Notes: generated by a model not told the origin, from the sequence alone. Counted from the first letter of the stretch, positions 1 to 11,835 are shown. The stretch: DNA of 64,000 bases from Adiantum capillus-veneris (GCA_014529385.2 CM043948.1:74422791-74486790); one strand, 5' to 3'. A program made the numbers and translations.

Positions 1-2318
1 GGGCTTTTTGGCCCTCCTCCATTCTTGTTTGCATTACGATAGAACCTTCAGCCATCATTAACCTCTGATTTTTCTCGAGAGTCAGCTCCTTCTGAAGTTC
101 CTGCATTTGCTCTTCATATAGTTGACTCTCGGAAATGATTTGAGTCGAGCTCGTAGCTCTAACTCTAGCAGGTGATGCTCGCAGCCTCTGGATGGTTTGA
201 TCTTTGACTTTTGATTGGTCCTTGAGCTCAAGGATTTCATCCAAGCTTGCTTCCTGTTCTATCTCTGCTTTTTCCTTAGCATTTCTCATGGCCTCTACTT
301 CTTTCGATTCTTCGGCCAGTTGTAGTGTCAGATTATCTCTTTCTCTTTCGGCATCTCGCAATGACTTGCTAAGCTGCAGACACTCTTCTTCAGCTGCTTG
401 TATTATTTTTGCTTCTGCCTCATTTGCTTCTTCCATTGCTTGGCAGTTTTGTAGAGCCGTTGCCAAGCTGGCCTAGAGGTCAGCTTCTCTCTCTTTTTGC
501 CCTTGGCTTTGTGCCTGTAGAGAATCCCTTTCCATTTTAGTCTTTTCTTCGGTGGCTTTAAGAGTTATCATCTCTTTCTCTGAAGCCATTGATTGTGCTC
601 GCAATCCGGCTAGCTTTGTCATCACCACGTCCCAGTCATTGGAAGGCGGGTGCAGGTCTACCGTGTCGATAGCAATTTCTTTTAGCTCCACTAGCCGGAT
701 GAATTGCATCTGTTCTTTATGCCCTGTCCTCGCCAAGTCGAATTCGATTGTGGTGGCTTCTTCCTTTGTATAGCCTGCAGCTAGCAGGTCCAAAAATGCG
801 TAATAGGCCTCATCTAATCTTTTTTGCTGAGACTCAGGCTTGGCCTCTTCCTTTGGCTCAGGTTCCTGCCTTTGCTCTTGCTTCTCTTCTTACCTTTCGT
901 CTTGTTTGTCCTCAGCTACATTATCTTCTTGTGGAGGGCTGCTGGGAGGTGGTGAGGGCAGTGGAGATGGCTATGGGTTGTGTTTAGGGCTCTCTGGTAA
1001 CACTGCCGGTTTGCCCTTTAAGTCCCTGTCTGCTTTTGTTTTTCTTTCTCTTTCTTGGCTTTCTTGTTCATTTAGCAGTGTCTGCCTTATCTGCTCCACT
1101 TCCTCCTCGGTGAAAGGGACATGGGGAATGTTTTCCGCTGCAGCATCAAGAATCTCGAAATTCTTGATATAATCTTCAAAGCGGTCCCTTTGCACTCTTC
1201 TGGAAGATCCGGACATAGACTCGAGAGATGGCTTCCAGAGTTCGTTTAAATCACCCTTGAGGGCTCTTTCTGCTCAGAAACTCTCCATCAGCCTCTCGAG
1301 TCTTGCTGCTTTCTAAGACCTGGCTTCTTTGGCCAGCACTTGAGCAAACTCCTTCTTTCCTTTCTTCTGCTCGGGTTGCTCCTCTTCAACTGGCTCCAAC
1401 CGTCTCTTCAATCTCGTAGCCACCCTTGGTGCCCTTTGTGTCTCATCTTCCTTGTCTTCTTTGATTTTCAGTCAATCATTCTGAGATGGGGGGTCAGGCC
1501 ACCTTCCTTTGGCGTGTAGCGCCCCATATACCACCTTGGTGATCAGTTCTCCTGGCACTATGTATGTTGGCTTTTTGTTGCCCATCTTTACTAAGCTTTC
1601 ATGTATGTATGCCGCATAGTTGATTATCTTTGGGGTGCCCTTCGTCATTAAACGTTGTGGCAATTGCACCTGGCGGCATCCTGTACTTCTGTGGCCTCTT
1701 AGTGCACATGTGGAAGTACTGGTTGTACAACTGGCTCATAATTTCCACCTTTGGGTTGGCAATGTCTTCAAAGGTGTAATTTTCCTTTTTCTCTTTGTAC
1801 ACTTTGACTTCATCCCTTATTTTTGTCACACTGTCTCCCTCATTGGAGAGGTCTAGTGCCTGGGCTACAACCCGCTCCGTGATTATGATCTCTGTATCTG
1901 GTCTGCCTTGTAAATCTGTCACATTGGCCACTCCATCCTCTTTGATGCTTGCTACAAACTCCCATACTCTTTTGATGTCCACTCCTGTTGGTATTGCCTC
2001 GAAGTAGTTGTGGAGGTCAATTTTCTCCAAGTAGCCAGCCATTTTGCTTCGTACAAATTCATTGAGTTCCCTTGGCAGCATTGGTAGCTCTATTACATTG
2101 CCTTCATTGTCTTTGAACACTCCCTGGTAGATCTTTAGGTCATTTGACTCTAACAAATCTTCTTGTATCCAGGTGCTGGTGAGCTTTAGTGTTCCCTCTG
2201 GAATGACAAAGGGTTCCACTTCGTCCAGATAATCTTTGATGGTCATTCTTTTCCTCTTTGCCGGTGACTTCGAGGCTGCCATAGATCCTCTCATGTCTGG
2301 AGCTCTTCGGGTAGTCAA
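1..2318 (-). pseudogene. Accessory ORF: NLS-like N terminus, globular domain, long coiled coil (broken)
   Basis: Starts at 2318 with a Ser/Lys-rich stretch (SKSPAKRKRM) that looks like a nuclear-localisation signal. A ~200-residue globular region follows, containing PTGVDIKRVWEF and, after a frameshift near 1630, a WPDPP motif. An acidic/basic linker leads to a long heptad-rich coiled coil (from about 620 to beyond base 1). In-frame stops include TGA at 1472-1474 and others near 1310-1260, 970 and 473. A diverged second copy at 43734-44682 keeps the NLS-like start, the GVDI motif and WPDPP. The function is unknown. A distant relation to plant retrotransposon ORF1 or plant-mobile-domain-type proteins is possible but cannot be shown here. 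Confidence 0.6.
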
Positions 2319-3388
2319 GCGCGTCGTAGAAGCTGCTGGAAGGTCGATCCGCTCTAGGTGGCAGAAGCTTTCTCCACAAAGTCAATAGTGAGAATGAGCT
2401 AAAAATGGGGTGAAAATTTCTTATAATGGAGGTCTCCGAACCACTTTTCATGAAATTTGACATGTGCTCCTATCTTCTTGCGAGATGCGGTTTAGGCTCA
2501 AAAATTTCTTGATTTGGACTCCATTTGCTCTGTTTACCAGAAATTTGGCATTTCGATCAAAACCTGGCCAAAACACGCTTTCCGCTCCAGTCTCATAATT
2601 GCACCCCCACTGTACCATAGGTTGTCCTATAGTCACTGATCATCACCATATTTTTTTTTTCATTACGACTGTTTTTCACCTGCTTTTTGTATTTTTGAAG
2701 TTTTTATGCCGAAAATTAGCAAAATTAAAAGAAAAATAGCAAATCAAACCCAAAAAATCCCCAAAAATCATAATAAATCACAAACATCACCGCAACACAT
2801 TATATCCACTCACATGCAATTTTTATGGCCGGATTTCTCCGTTTTACCAATATTTTGCCTAAAAAATGGCTATTTCTACTTATATACACACACTTAGGGG
2901 CTTGATTTGGTGTTTGGACCCATATACCTGTAGATTCATGTTGTATAAGGGCATATGTACTTGGGTTACTCCAAAAAATTTCGCAATCAAACAACAACCC
3001 TTAAAATAGTCAAAAATCATGCCCTTTTTTGCTGTTTCTATCATTGGTTCCACATTTGAGAGTGCCTCTAGAATGCCTCCCCCCCTCCTAGCCGGAGTCC
3101 TCCCGGACGACAAGGTTTTGCCTCAAAGTATGTGCCGTGCATAGGTTAAAAAAAGTTGTGCTAATGTCAAGCCGATTAATGTGGCCCTACTTTATGCATA
3201 CTCTGTCAATGCATGGAAAAATTAATGTTGTGCAAGAGAAGGGAATAAGCAAGATGCTTATTGGCATTCGCCGTCGAGGTTTCCTGCTTTCTTTGCAAGT
3301 AACAACTATAACTCTGCTGCTCTCTGCTTAATTGTCTTTTTTGCAAAAGGCTGCTTTGCCGACACTATTGATGGAGTCGTAGCTGTTT
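2319..3388 (-). other. Non-coding spacer between accessory ORF and second protease
   Basis: AT-rich, with no ORF that looks real on either strand. It includes a minus-strand purine tract (about 3077-3092, rich in G) that resembles a polypurine tract. The sequence after it does not match the start of this family's LTR, so no LTR boundary is called. Confidence 0.5.
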
Positions 3389-4297
3389 CTAAGGATAGAA
3401 TTGGCTGGATGTAATAGCTATGGACCTTATGACCTTGACTTTCCATTGGTATTTTGTTGCTGCCGATTTTTGTAGATGGTTTGGCTCTTTCTTGTTTGCC
3501 ACTAGTTTGTCTTTCATCGGCATCCATATATGTCGGTTTTCCTTTTTGAAATGCCGCTGTCTGCTTTCCATTGTTGCTTGTACTGAAGGTAATTCCTTTG
3601 GCTTTTGCTTTGGTATCCAAATGTGAGTGACATTTGGGTTCTGGCTAAGCATTGTCTTTGGGATCCACATCTGTTTTATGACCTTGGTTTGTGGTTTAAC
3701 CGTCTGCTTTGTTGGAATCCTTTTGTTACATTGTTGTTTGTCTGCCATGTCATTTCTATCTTTCCGCATCCATACTTGTTTCCCGGGTTTTGGTAGCCTA
3801 GATCTTTGCATTGCGGCCGGTGACTTCATATGTCTGTAATTAGCATGGTTGGCTTTTACTTGATTGTTTGTCGCGGGTATCATGTTCTTTAATGGAATTT
3901 GTGCTTTGGGCTTTGTTTCCATTGATTGCATGGCTTGCAGTTGATCATGCTTGTATTGCTGAGCAAAAGCTATCACCTGTTGTTCATGTTCATGTTGAAT
4001 TTTGACCGCCTTTGCTTTCCAATCTATCTGCACATTGTATGCTTTTTGCCAAGGTTGCCCCAGCATCATTTGGTGTTGTGTGCTTTCATCTGTCACCACA
4101 TAGAATTTGTGTGGGTAAATATATTGATGTATCTGTACATGCAATATAGTCCATCCCAATGTTTTCAATGGATGTGATGTGCTACTTTCCAGTACTTGAG
4201 GAGTAGGATGAAGTTGATCTGTGACTTTGAGCTGTTGGTATAATCTGTAAGAGATTAAATTTGCTTGAGCACCCGAATCAAGCAATGTTGTTGATTA
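3389..4297 (-). pseudogene. Second retropepsin-like protease with W-x-P-K repeats, fused after integrase
   Basis: This region is in the same frame as the integrase, separated by one TAA (4295-4297) that interrupts the first strand of the protease fold. The catalytic motif LLDSGAQANLIS is intact, and the typical C-terminal LGQPW motif lies about 100 residues on. After the protease comes a Lys/Gln-rich tail with repeated Trp motifs: VWMRK, MWIPK, IWIPK and IWMPM at about 3775, 3670, 3620 and 3530. The canonical protease of the same element lies upstream of RT (9056-8757), so this is an extra protease domain at the far end of pol. The same W-[IVM]-P-K repeats follow the protease of the 21803-30598 element. 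Confidence 0.7.
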
Positions 4298-6067
4298 AAC
4301 TTGATTGCTGCCCACTTTTACCGTAATTATTGGCTCCACTGTTTCCTCCTCCAACTTCGTCAGTCGAATGGAATTTATTCTCAATGGTGGTCCACTTTGT
4401 TGTTGTTGTCGCAGAAGCCATCGTTTTGCAATGCGTTCCTGTGATTCGTCTTGAGCTTCCTCCCGTACTCGCTGTTTTTCCTTCATTCTTTGTTTTCCTT
4501 GATGAATTTGTTGGAGCATCTCGTGTGTGAGTGGTAGATGATACCTCCTCAGTCGACATCCACTAATCCAGTTTAGCATTTCTTCACCTGCTAATGTAGC
4601 AAGCTTGACAGCTCCACTTTGTGATAGATCACTAATCACAAATGGTCCCATCCCTCGCTTTTTAAGTTTCTTGGCATGTTGCTTCAAGGTATAAACAAGT
4701 ACGTAATCACATGATTTAAACTCTTTGGTACGCACATGTTTGTCAAAAAATTCCTTTTGTCTTCTCTTTTTAGCATAGATTGAAGCGACAGCTCGTAAAC
4801 GGAGTTCATCTAGCTTTTCAAGATCATCAATCCTTGAAGAGAGCTCATGCCCTGTCCATTCCAAGCTTTTTGCTACTCGTAGAGTTGGGATTAAAAACTC
4901 TATCGGTAGTATAGCATTTAGGCCAAACACCATGTTGTATGGTGTTGTTACTATTGATGTTTTGAAAGCTACCCTGTATGCCCATAGTGTTGAGTGTAGC
5001 TGCTGATCCCAATTTGTTCTTGATTCTGACACTATTTTAGTGAGAACCGCGCATAGTGTTTTATTTGTGGCCTCAGCTTGCCCATTGGCCTGTGGATGGT
5101 ATGGTGCTGATTTCCTATGTATGACCATGAATTCCTCTAGCAGATATTCAATGACTTCATTGAGAAAGTTTGTTCCACGGTCACTGACAATTTCTATTGG
5201 TAACTCGTAACATACAAAAACATTCTCATACAAAAATTGTGCCATGGTGCGTGCATCAACTTTTTGTGTTGCTTTGGCTTCGACCCATTTTGTGAGATAG
5301 TCCGTAGCCACAATGATATATTGGGTATGGGTGCGATATGCAGGGGGTGATATAGGTCCCACAAAATCAATGCCCCATTTTGCAAATGCTCTTGCCCCCA
5401 TCATTGGCCGTAATGGCATCTCATCTCTTTTTATTGGCATCTTGGTGCGTTGACATGCATCACAACACTTTACAAACTCTTTGGCATCCATGTGCAATGT
5501 AGGCCACCAAATTCCTGCGGTTAAGACAATTTTTTCCGTCTTATCGTCCGAAAAATGGCCTCCACTTATGCCACTATGTGCATGTTCCAGAATCAGCAAG
5601 TATTCGCTTTTACTTGCACTTATTCTAAGTTGATTGTCCTTTCCCCGCTTATAGAGTTGGTTCCCAATTAACTGAAAGTCATGTGCTTCCAGCTCTATAC
5701 CTTTCCCTCGTTCTCTTGTGATGTTCTCAAGGAACGTCCTAGTGGTTAAGAAGTCAATGATATATTGACTCCATGCAGGTGTTATGTTTACCTGAAACAA
5801 AGTTTCATGATCCACTGGTCGTTTGGCACTATATATCGTACAATTGGTAACATAAGAATGTGTATCTGCATACATAGTTGGCCAATAAACCCCTAACTGT
5901 TTCAGTCTCTGGTGTGTTTTCACTGTTGAACAATGAAATGCACAACCCTGGACATGTGCCTCTTCAAGGTAGCACTCGAATTCTTCCGGATTTATACATA
6001 ATCGTAGGATTAGGTCAAATCTAAGATGATACAGCCGTCCTGCTATCAACTGAAAGTTTTTTGTTTG
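4295..6067 (-). pseudogene. Ty3/gypsy integrase with duplicated H2C2 zinc-binding module
   Basis: A 584-codon open frame from 6049 to 4295. Module 1 has H32, H39 and C70, with Tyr73 where the last Cys should be. Module 2 has H158, H165, C196 and C199, with exactly the same spacing. The catalytic core has D228, D290 and E326 (DD35E, intact), with GIDFVGP, SDRGTNF and PYHPQANGQAE around them. The C-terminal part has the usual GPFVI-type fold and then runs into the second protease. Only the TGA at 6068 (upstream) and the TAA at 4295 break the reading frame. Strand transfer by this copy is unlikely because the rest of pol is broken. Confidence 0.9.
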
Positions 6068-7798
6068 TCAAATTGTTTGCTGTTTGAATCCGCATTCCGT
6101 ATTATCAAACTCACTTCCGAAGGAAAGAATACTAACAATTTCCTGAGACCATTTGGGTACCATTTCAATGTTAAAAAGATAAGCATCTGGTATGTCATCA
6201 TCTACTTCTTCAGGAGCTTCCCCGTTGTGTATCCTTGAAAGATGATCTGCTCGCAGATGGGTTTTACCCTTTTTGACCACCACTGTTAAGTCAAATTCTA
6301 GCAATATAATAAACCAGCGTACGATTCTCCCTATATTGCAAGGTTTATTTACTAGGTACAAAAGAGCTTGATGATCTGTGAAGAACACAAATTTGTTTTC
6401 AAGCAAATAATGCCGAAATTTCTTTACAGCATAAATCATTCCTAACCCTTCCCTCTCGGTGGTTGTGTAGTTCTTTTCTGCACTGTTTAACTGTCGGCTC
6501 GCATAGCAAACTGGAAAATCCATTGTTCCATCTCCAGGTTGAGCTAGAATACTTCCAATGGCATATGCTGAAGCATCAATGTGCACATGGAATATCTTTT
6601 CCCAATCTGGTGCCTTTAGTACAGGTGTTGATATAAGGTTTTCCTTCAGCTTTTGGAATGAAGTTTCACACTCTTCGGTCCACTCGAAATTGACTAGCAA
6701 ACGATACAGAGGTTGTGCGATAAATGCATACATGTATATGAATCTTCGATAATATCCGCAGTGTCCCATGAAGGATTGCACTTGTTTCGCATTAGTAGGC
6801 CTGGGCAGGTCTACAATGACTTTGACTTTGACTTTGTCTAGGTCTGTGGTTATTCCATTTCTTGAGACAATGTGTCCTAAGGTTCGTCCTTGCTTAACCA
6901 TAAACACACACTTTTTCGGGTTAAGACAGATTCGATATGTCCTGCACTTTTCAAAGACCTTTTGCAAATGGTCCATATGTTCCTCTCGCAAAAGAGAGTG
7001 TACACACAGGTCATCCATGTAAATTTCTAAGAATATTCTTAGGTATTCCTTGAATGCGTGAGTCATTAACCTTTGGAAAGTGGCTGGTGCATTAGTTAAG
7101 CCAAATGGCATAACTCGATACGCATAAATCCCCCATTCTGTGGCAAACGTTGTTTTGTGTTGATCCTCCCTTGCTATTGCCAATTGGTTATATCCTGAAA
7201 ACCCATCCAGAAAGGAATAAGCCCGTTTCCCGGCCACTCACTCAAGTACATGTTCTGTAATTGGCAAGGGATAATTATCCCTTATGGTTGCTGCATTCAC
7301 CTTCTTGAGGTTTACACGCACACGCAGTTTTCCATTCTTTTTGGGAACTACCACAATTGGTGACACCCAATCTGTATGTTCAATCTCATAGATGAATTCC
7401 GCTTCCATCAGTCTATTAATCTCTTCTTTGATTCGTTTAGCAAATGTGTCATTATATGTATAAGGACGTTGTTTGCTAGGTTTTGCATCTGATTTCAAAG
7501 GAATTGTATGTTGTCATATCAATGGATCAACTCCTTTGAGGTCTTTATAGGACCATGCGAACACATATTTATACTTCTTGAGAAGTTGTGTTAGCTGTGC
7601 TTCCTCCTCAAGCTCTGAATCATTAGCTATATAGACCGGCTGAGGCTTTTCACTTGGTTCTGCGAGGTCTACCTTTTTTGCATTTTCAGGCCCATCGTAA
7701 GATTCTTGGTGGGTTCTCTCCCTGATTGGTGGTGTCATGATGATTTTTCTGTCTTGGATAGTAAATTTCCGATAGTGTGATGGTACGTTCATGTTGCC
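6068..7798 (-). pseudogene. Ty3/gypsy reverse transcriptase and RNase H
   Basis: One frame from 7792 to 6068, broken by TGA at 7514-7516 and 7238-7240. Motifs in order: FAWSYKDLKGVDP linker, [42 protein letters not shown] catalytic box, then RNase H (HVHIDASAYAIGSILAQ, YTTTEREGLGMIYAVKKFRHYL, TDHQALLYLV, RADHLSRI). The order RT-RNase H-integrase is that of Ty3/gypsy. The tail of this frame (WSQEIVSIL..., about 6160-6070) is the start of the first copy of the duplicated module that continues in the integrase frame. Confidence 0.93.
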
Positions 7799-8756
7799 CT
7801 TTTCTGACTGCCCTTTACCATCACTATCTTCTTCAGTAGTCCATATCTCTCTCAGAGACCATTTCAGTTCTTGGTATTTCTGTTTACGCTCCAGTTTGGT
7901 CCACTCTTGGTCTTTTGTTGTTTCTTTTTTTTTATTTTTCAGATTTTTGTGATTTTGTTTCGGTTTTAGCTTTTCGTACCTGTTTTATTTCCTCTTGCGT
8001 TCGTTCTATTCGATTTTTTGTGAATTTTCCTGATATTTGATCTTTTACACAATCCTCTGCTTTTAAAAGCCTCAAACAGTTAGTTTTACCTTTTATCATG
8101 GGCATCAGGTTCTCTCTCGCTTTGTTTCCTGCTCGTTTCCTCCTATAGCGTTCTTGGCATCTAGGGTGTTGGTTAGCAAAATCATAAAACTTGATATTCT
8201 CGGCTTCCCTTCCACGCTCACTTGAGGTGTCTAAACACTCATTATCTGCATCATCATTTACTTCCAAATGTTTAGAGGAGTTGTAAAACTCTTCTTGTTC
8301 TGGTGGTTCTACCGTCTCCTTTTGTGGCACAACGCTTACCATGTAATAGGGTAACATATCATAGCCATCCGTATCACAAAATTTTGTTGTTGGACTGTCG
8401 GTAATGGTACAGACATCCAATGTTGTTAGTATGTGTTCCCATTCTAGAGGTTCGAAGGCATCTTCAGGGAAAGGTTTCGGAGTATACTCCTTGTCCTCAA
8501 TTGCTCTTTCTAAGATGCATTCCTCTTTTCTTAAGCTTCCACAATGTGAAGCTCCGCACATCCATAGCTCTTTTGGTTGCCCTAACCATGGTAGGAGTTC
8601 TAATCCTGCTACTGTAGCTGAATCAAACTCTTCCACAGGTGTTTGGTTCACATCTTTGTAACTATGGTCTTTCAGGTATATTTTAGTTGTTGTCTCGCCA
8701 TGTCTGAGGTATATGTGGTCATAACCCCAATCTTGGACCATCTTCAGTTGTCGCAT
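7793..8756 (-). pseudogene. Protease-to-RT connector of the large gypsy polyprotein
   Basis: An acidic then lysine-rich region open from 8756 to 7932, with no recognised domain. It begins with PFM-RQLKMVQDWGYDHIYL, matching the segment just after the protease in the plus-strand element at 27420-27480, so it is a genuine part of the polyprotein. It ends in a charged KRAGNKAREN-type tail. Frame is lost between 7931 and 7793. Confidence 0.6.
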
Positions 8757-9239
8757 GAATGGTCATCCCAAGATGATCTCATAATTGTTCTTTTTGTCAA
8801 AATCGACTATTGCAAATGTATGCTCATACTCAATTCCGCACGAAGTGACAATCACTTTTTCTAAGAGTCCTAAAGGCTTCTCCATGAACCCATCTACCAA
8901 TTGCAGTTTCATTCTGGTAGCCCTCAAAACTGGTTTTCCCCATTTTTTCCAGATTTCCTTGGTGGCGATTGCAACCCCCGCTCCACTGTCAAGAATAGCC
9001 TTGGAAACTACTCCTTGGAATTCTACCGGTAGCGTGGTGTTTCCGTCTTCTCCCTCTCAATATTCTCCGACCTTATTCAATGGTACTGGCCTAGTGTTTA
9101 GTTGAGGCATTCCAACTCTCTGATCCCTTCTTGTAGCTTCAAGGTGGGGTCTTTCACTCCAAATTTTTCTAGGCATTTTCCTACTGTGGTCCACATGTTT
9201 GGCCTTAACCTTAGGAGTTATGCTAACGTGATTGTGCAT
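8757..9239 (-). pseudogene. Canonical gypsy aspartic protease (first protease)
   Basis: The frame from 9239 reads through a stop at 9057-9059 into LPVEFQGVVSKAILDSGAG, a classical retropepsin D-S-G active site, then a flap region and ILG-PF. The stop at 8763-8765 is TGA in that LG-x-PF motif. The layout matches 27121-27430 of the plus-strand element closely. This domain would release gag and pol proteins by cleavage, but this copy is interrupted twice. Confidence 0.82.
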
Positions 9240-9538
9240 GCCACCAGGGTGGATAACAACTCAATCAATCCTTGCAAATCCATCACCTTGTTAGAAGAAA
9301 GTAATTGAGATGGGATTGCTCTCACTTCCGACTTAGCTTCGTACTCTCCCAGATAAGAGGGTAAAGTTCTCAAAGAGTCTGGTTGGCTGTGCCCCAAACT
9401 AATAGATCCTTGGTCTCCCCCTTGTGAATGTATCTCAAAGTTCATTTGTTCTTTGTATGTTTCAACTCCTCATAGGGCTATTTGCTCTCGTTCCTTCCTG
9501 GCCTTCCTACGCGCCTTTCTAGCTTTCCAAGTGCTTCT
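9240..9538 (-). pseudogene. gag-protease linker
   Basis: A frame from 9445 contains SLRTLPSYLGEYEAKSE and GLIELLSTLVACTITLA, conserved in the plus-strand fragment at 42660-43000. That similarity shows both come from the same family. No domain function is recognised. Confidence 0.6.
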
Positions 9539-11470
9539 CTAATTTTTCGTTTCTGAACTTTGGGCATCGGTTTTTGGTTCTTCAATTATGGGTTCCTTCG
9601 TCTTTCTTTGGGCTTGGGCTCCTGTTACCGCCTGAATAGGTATAATTGTTTCATTTTCCGATCCTCCACTGGAAGGTACTGTGTCTAACATGTTCAAGGT
9701 GGTTTTTGCTCCTTTGCTAGGGTTTTTAGGGCAATCGGGAATCAAATGAGTAATTCCACATTCTGGGCAATACGCATTGACTCTAATGATTTCATCATGA
9801 GGGCAGTTTCTCAACCAATGGTCTCCTCCACACTTGTAGCAGGGTCCCTTGGGTTGTTGAGGTGCTCCTTGAGCTCCTCTTTGTTGGTAAGCATGTCTCT
9901 GTCTGCCCATGCCTCCATTGTCTATGAACATCAGTGTTCGTTCATCTAGGCTATATCTTCCTTCTCCCGTGGCCTGTGCAACAGTTGGTGGTCCTTGGTT
10001 CCCTATCATGCTCCATGGTTCTGGTGTTGAGGGTTCTTCTGGTGGATAATAGACAGGGTTTGCCGCATATCCATTGGGATCTTCATAATATGCATGCATA
10101 GGCACCAAAGCCTTTTCTTCTGATTCAGTTACTGTTGGTGTGTATCTTATACCAACTGGTCGTAATCCTGGTAGGGGTGGTTGTTGTCCCAACACCGGTT
10201 GTGGTCTTTCTACACCTACAGGTCCTAGTAAGTAGCCTGCTTGATATCTAGGCATCGGTGGAACTTGAGGGGAAGCTACTGGAGCTTGGGGAGCGTAAGG
10301 TCTCTCTCTCACATATCCCTTGTTATAATAACATTCCTCGGTCCCATGGTTTGTCCATTTTTGTTCAATAGCACACCACTTGGGCTGTTTAGCCTGGGTT
10401 TGGTGTACAATTTGATCTTTTTTAGCACTTCATCTACAAGCTGCTCCTGGTTTACCGCTACTTCTCCTTTTGGTACTGTCTTAGAAGACTTGCTTCCACT
10501 TTGTTGTGAAGATGAATCATCATCAAGGTCCTTGAACTCCCCTTCCTTGTAAACCGCACAATTGTCCAAAAGGTAAAGAGCCTCCTTGGTCAACTCATTC
10601 AACGTCGTGCTCTTCTTCATATGTAAGTCTTTCTGGAGATCTGCATTCCTTAGTCCTTGGATGAATATCAGCATAAGTCTGGACTGAGTTGGCAGTTCTT
10701 CAACAGGACAGAACTCAACATATCTTTTTAGTCTTAGGGTTGCCTTTCATACAGATTCTCCATCTTTCTGTTTGAATTTATGGATTTGTGAGACGGTATT
10801 ATGAGCTATTCCCCTTTGAGAGAATTCCTCAATAAACTCGTCAAACACTTCCTCCATCGACTCAAAGTCTCTACGCTGTACAGAGTCAAACCAGGTGGCA
10901 GCATCTTCCTCTAGGGTTAGTCCAAACGCTGCAAATTGGGTGGAAAAATCTAACACCTCTTCGGCTCTAATTACATGCACAAAGGCTGCTACATGATCTC
11001 TTGGGTCTCTGCTTCCTGTGTATTTCTTGTTTACCCATTTTTGCATGAGAGGGTCTAATTCTTCGATGGTCTACAAACCTCATCATTGGATCACCCCGTC
11101 CCAGTCAATACACCTCCTCAGGCCTTCTGTAATAGGCTGGTTCCTCTCCCAATGGTGCTCCTAAGCCATAATTTCTAACGGTTCTCACTAGAGGTGGTTC
11201 TTCTCTTTGAACTCGTTCCATGGGTGGTCCTCCAGGCTCTGTTGACCCTTGAGTCTTTGGCTTACTCTCTGCCTGATACCTTGAATAGAGTGGTGGTTCT
11301 TGCAAATCCCTAAGCCCTCGTGCGGCTTGATAACCATCTCGGTTTCGGTCTGGTTCCATTGTTGCACTCTGTCAAAGCCATGCTTGCAATGATGGCTGGT
11401 TTGCTGGTTGGTCTTGGTTGTTGAATGCTTGTGGTCGAGTCTTACCATACCCCGAGCAATCTTTTCCGAG
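9539..11470 (-). pseudogene. gag of the large gypsy element (capsid and two zinc knuckles)
   Basis: Frames 11359-11105, 11046-10747, 10674-10309 and 10312-9539 together make one gag with frameshifts and a TGA at 10747-10749. The capsid core (DAATWFDSVQRRDFESMEE..., then ESV, then LMLIFIQGLRN) is a typical retrotransposon gag. Two CX2CX3HX4C zinc knuckles follow: CYKCGGDHWLRNC (about 9840) and CPECGITHLIPDC (about 9770). The C-terminal part is Pro/Gly-rich. The N-terminal portion lies at 15560-16471, across the inserted block. Confidence 0.82.
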
Positions 11471-11835
11471 CAAGCCCAAATCCGAGCAAAGTATGTGGGT
11501 TTGAGTGTACATATAATCTATGTCTTAGATAGCAAGGAAATAGAAAAATTAGCTTACATAACCAACACATCTAATACATAGTATAATGGAGAAAGCAATT
11601 CAGGTTGCCACGTGGTACCACTTTCTTCTTCTTCTATATTTTGTGCTACAAGTGCTGCTAGGTCTACGTGGTGGGCATTTCCAATGGTGCACACATTGCC
11701 AATTGGTGCCTAAGCTAAAATATGCCGATTATATTTCTTTTAACGTAGACTCAATAGAAGCACTCAATTTTCAAAAAAAAAAAGAAAAGGGAGAATCTTT
11801 GGAGATACCTCTGAAGTCTATAGTTATAAATAAAG

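Noticed and set aside
204-773. Plus-strand ORFs opposite the accessory protein
   Set aside because: Antisense shadows of the minus-strand coiled-coil coding sequence; the Ser-rich composition is the complement of Glu/Leu codons.
3077-3092. G-rich minus-strand tract that could be a polypurine tract before a 3' LTR
   Set aside because: The following sequence does not match the start of the LTR at 19423 (TGTTACAACG), so there is no evidence for an LTR here.
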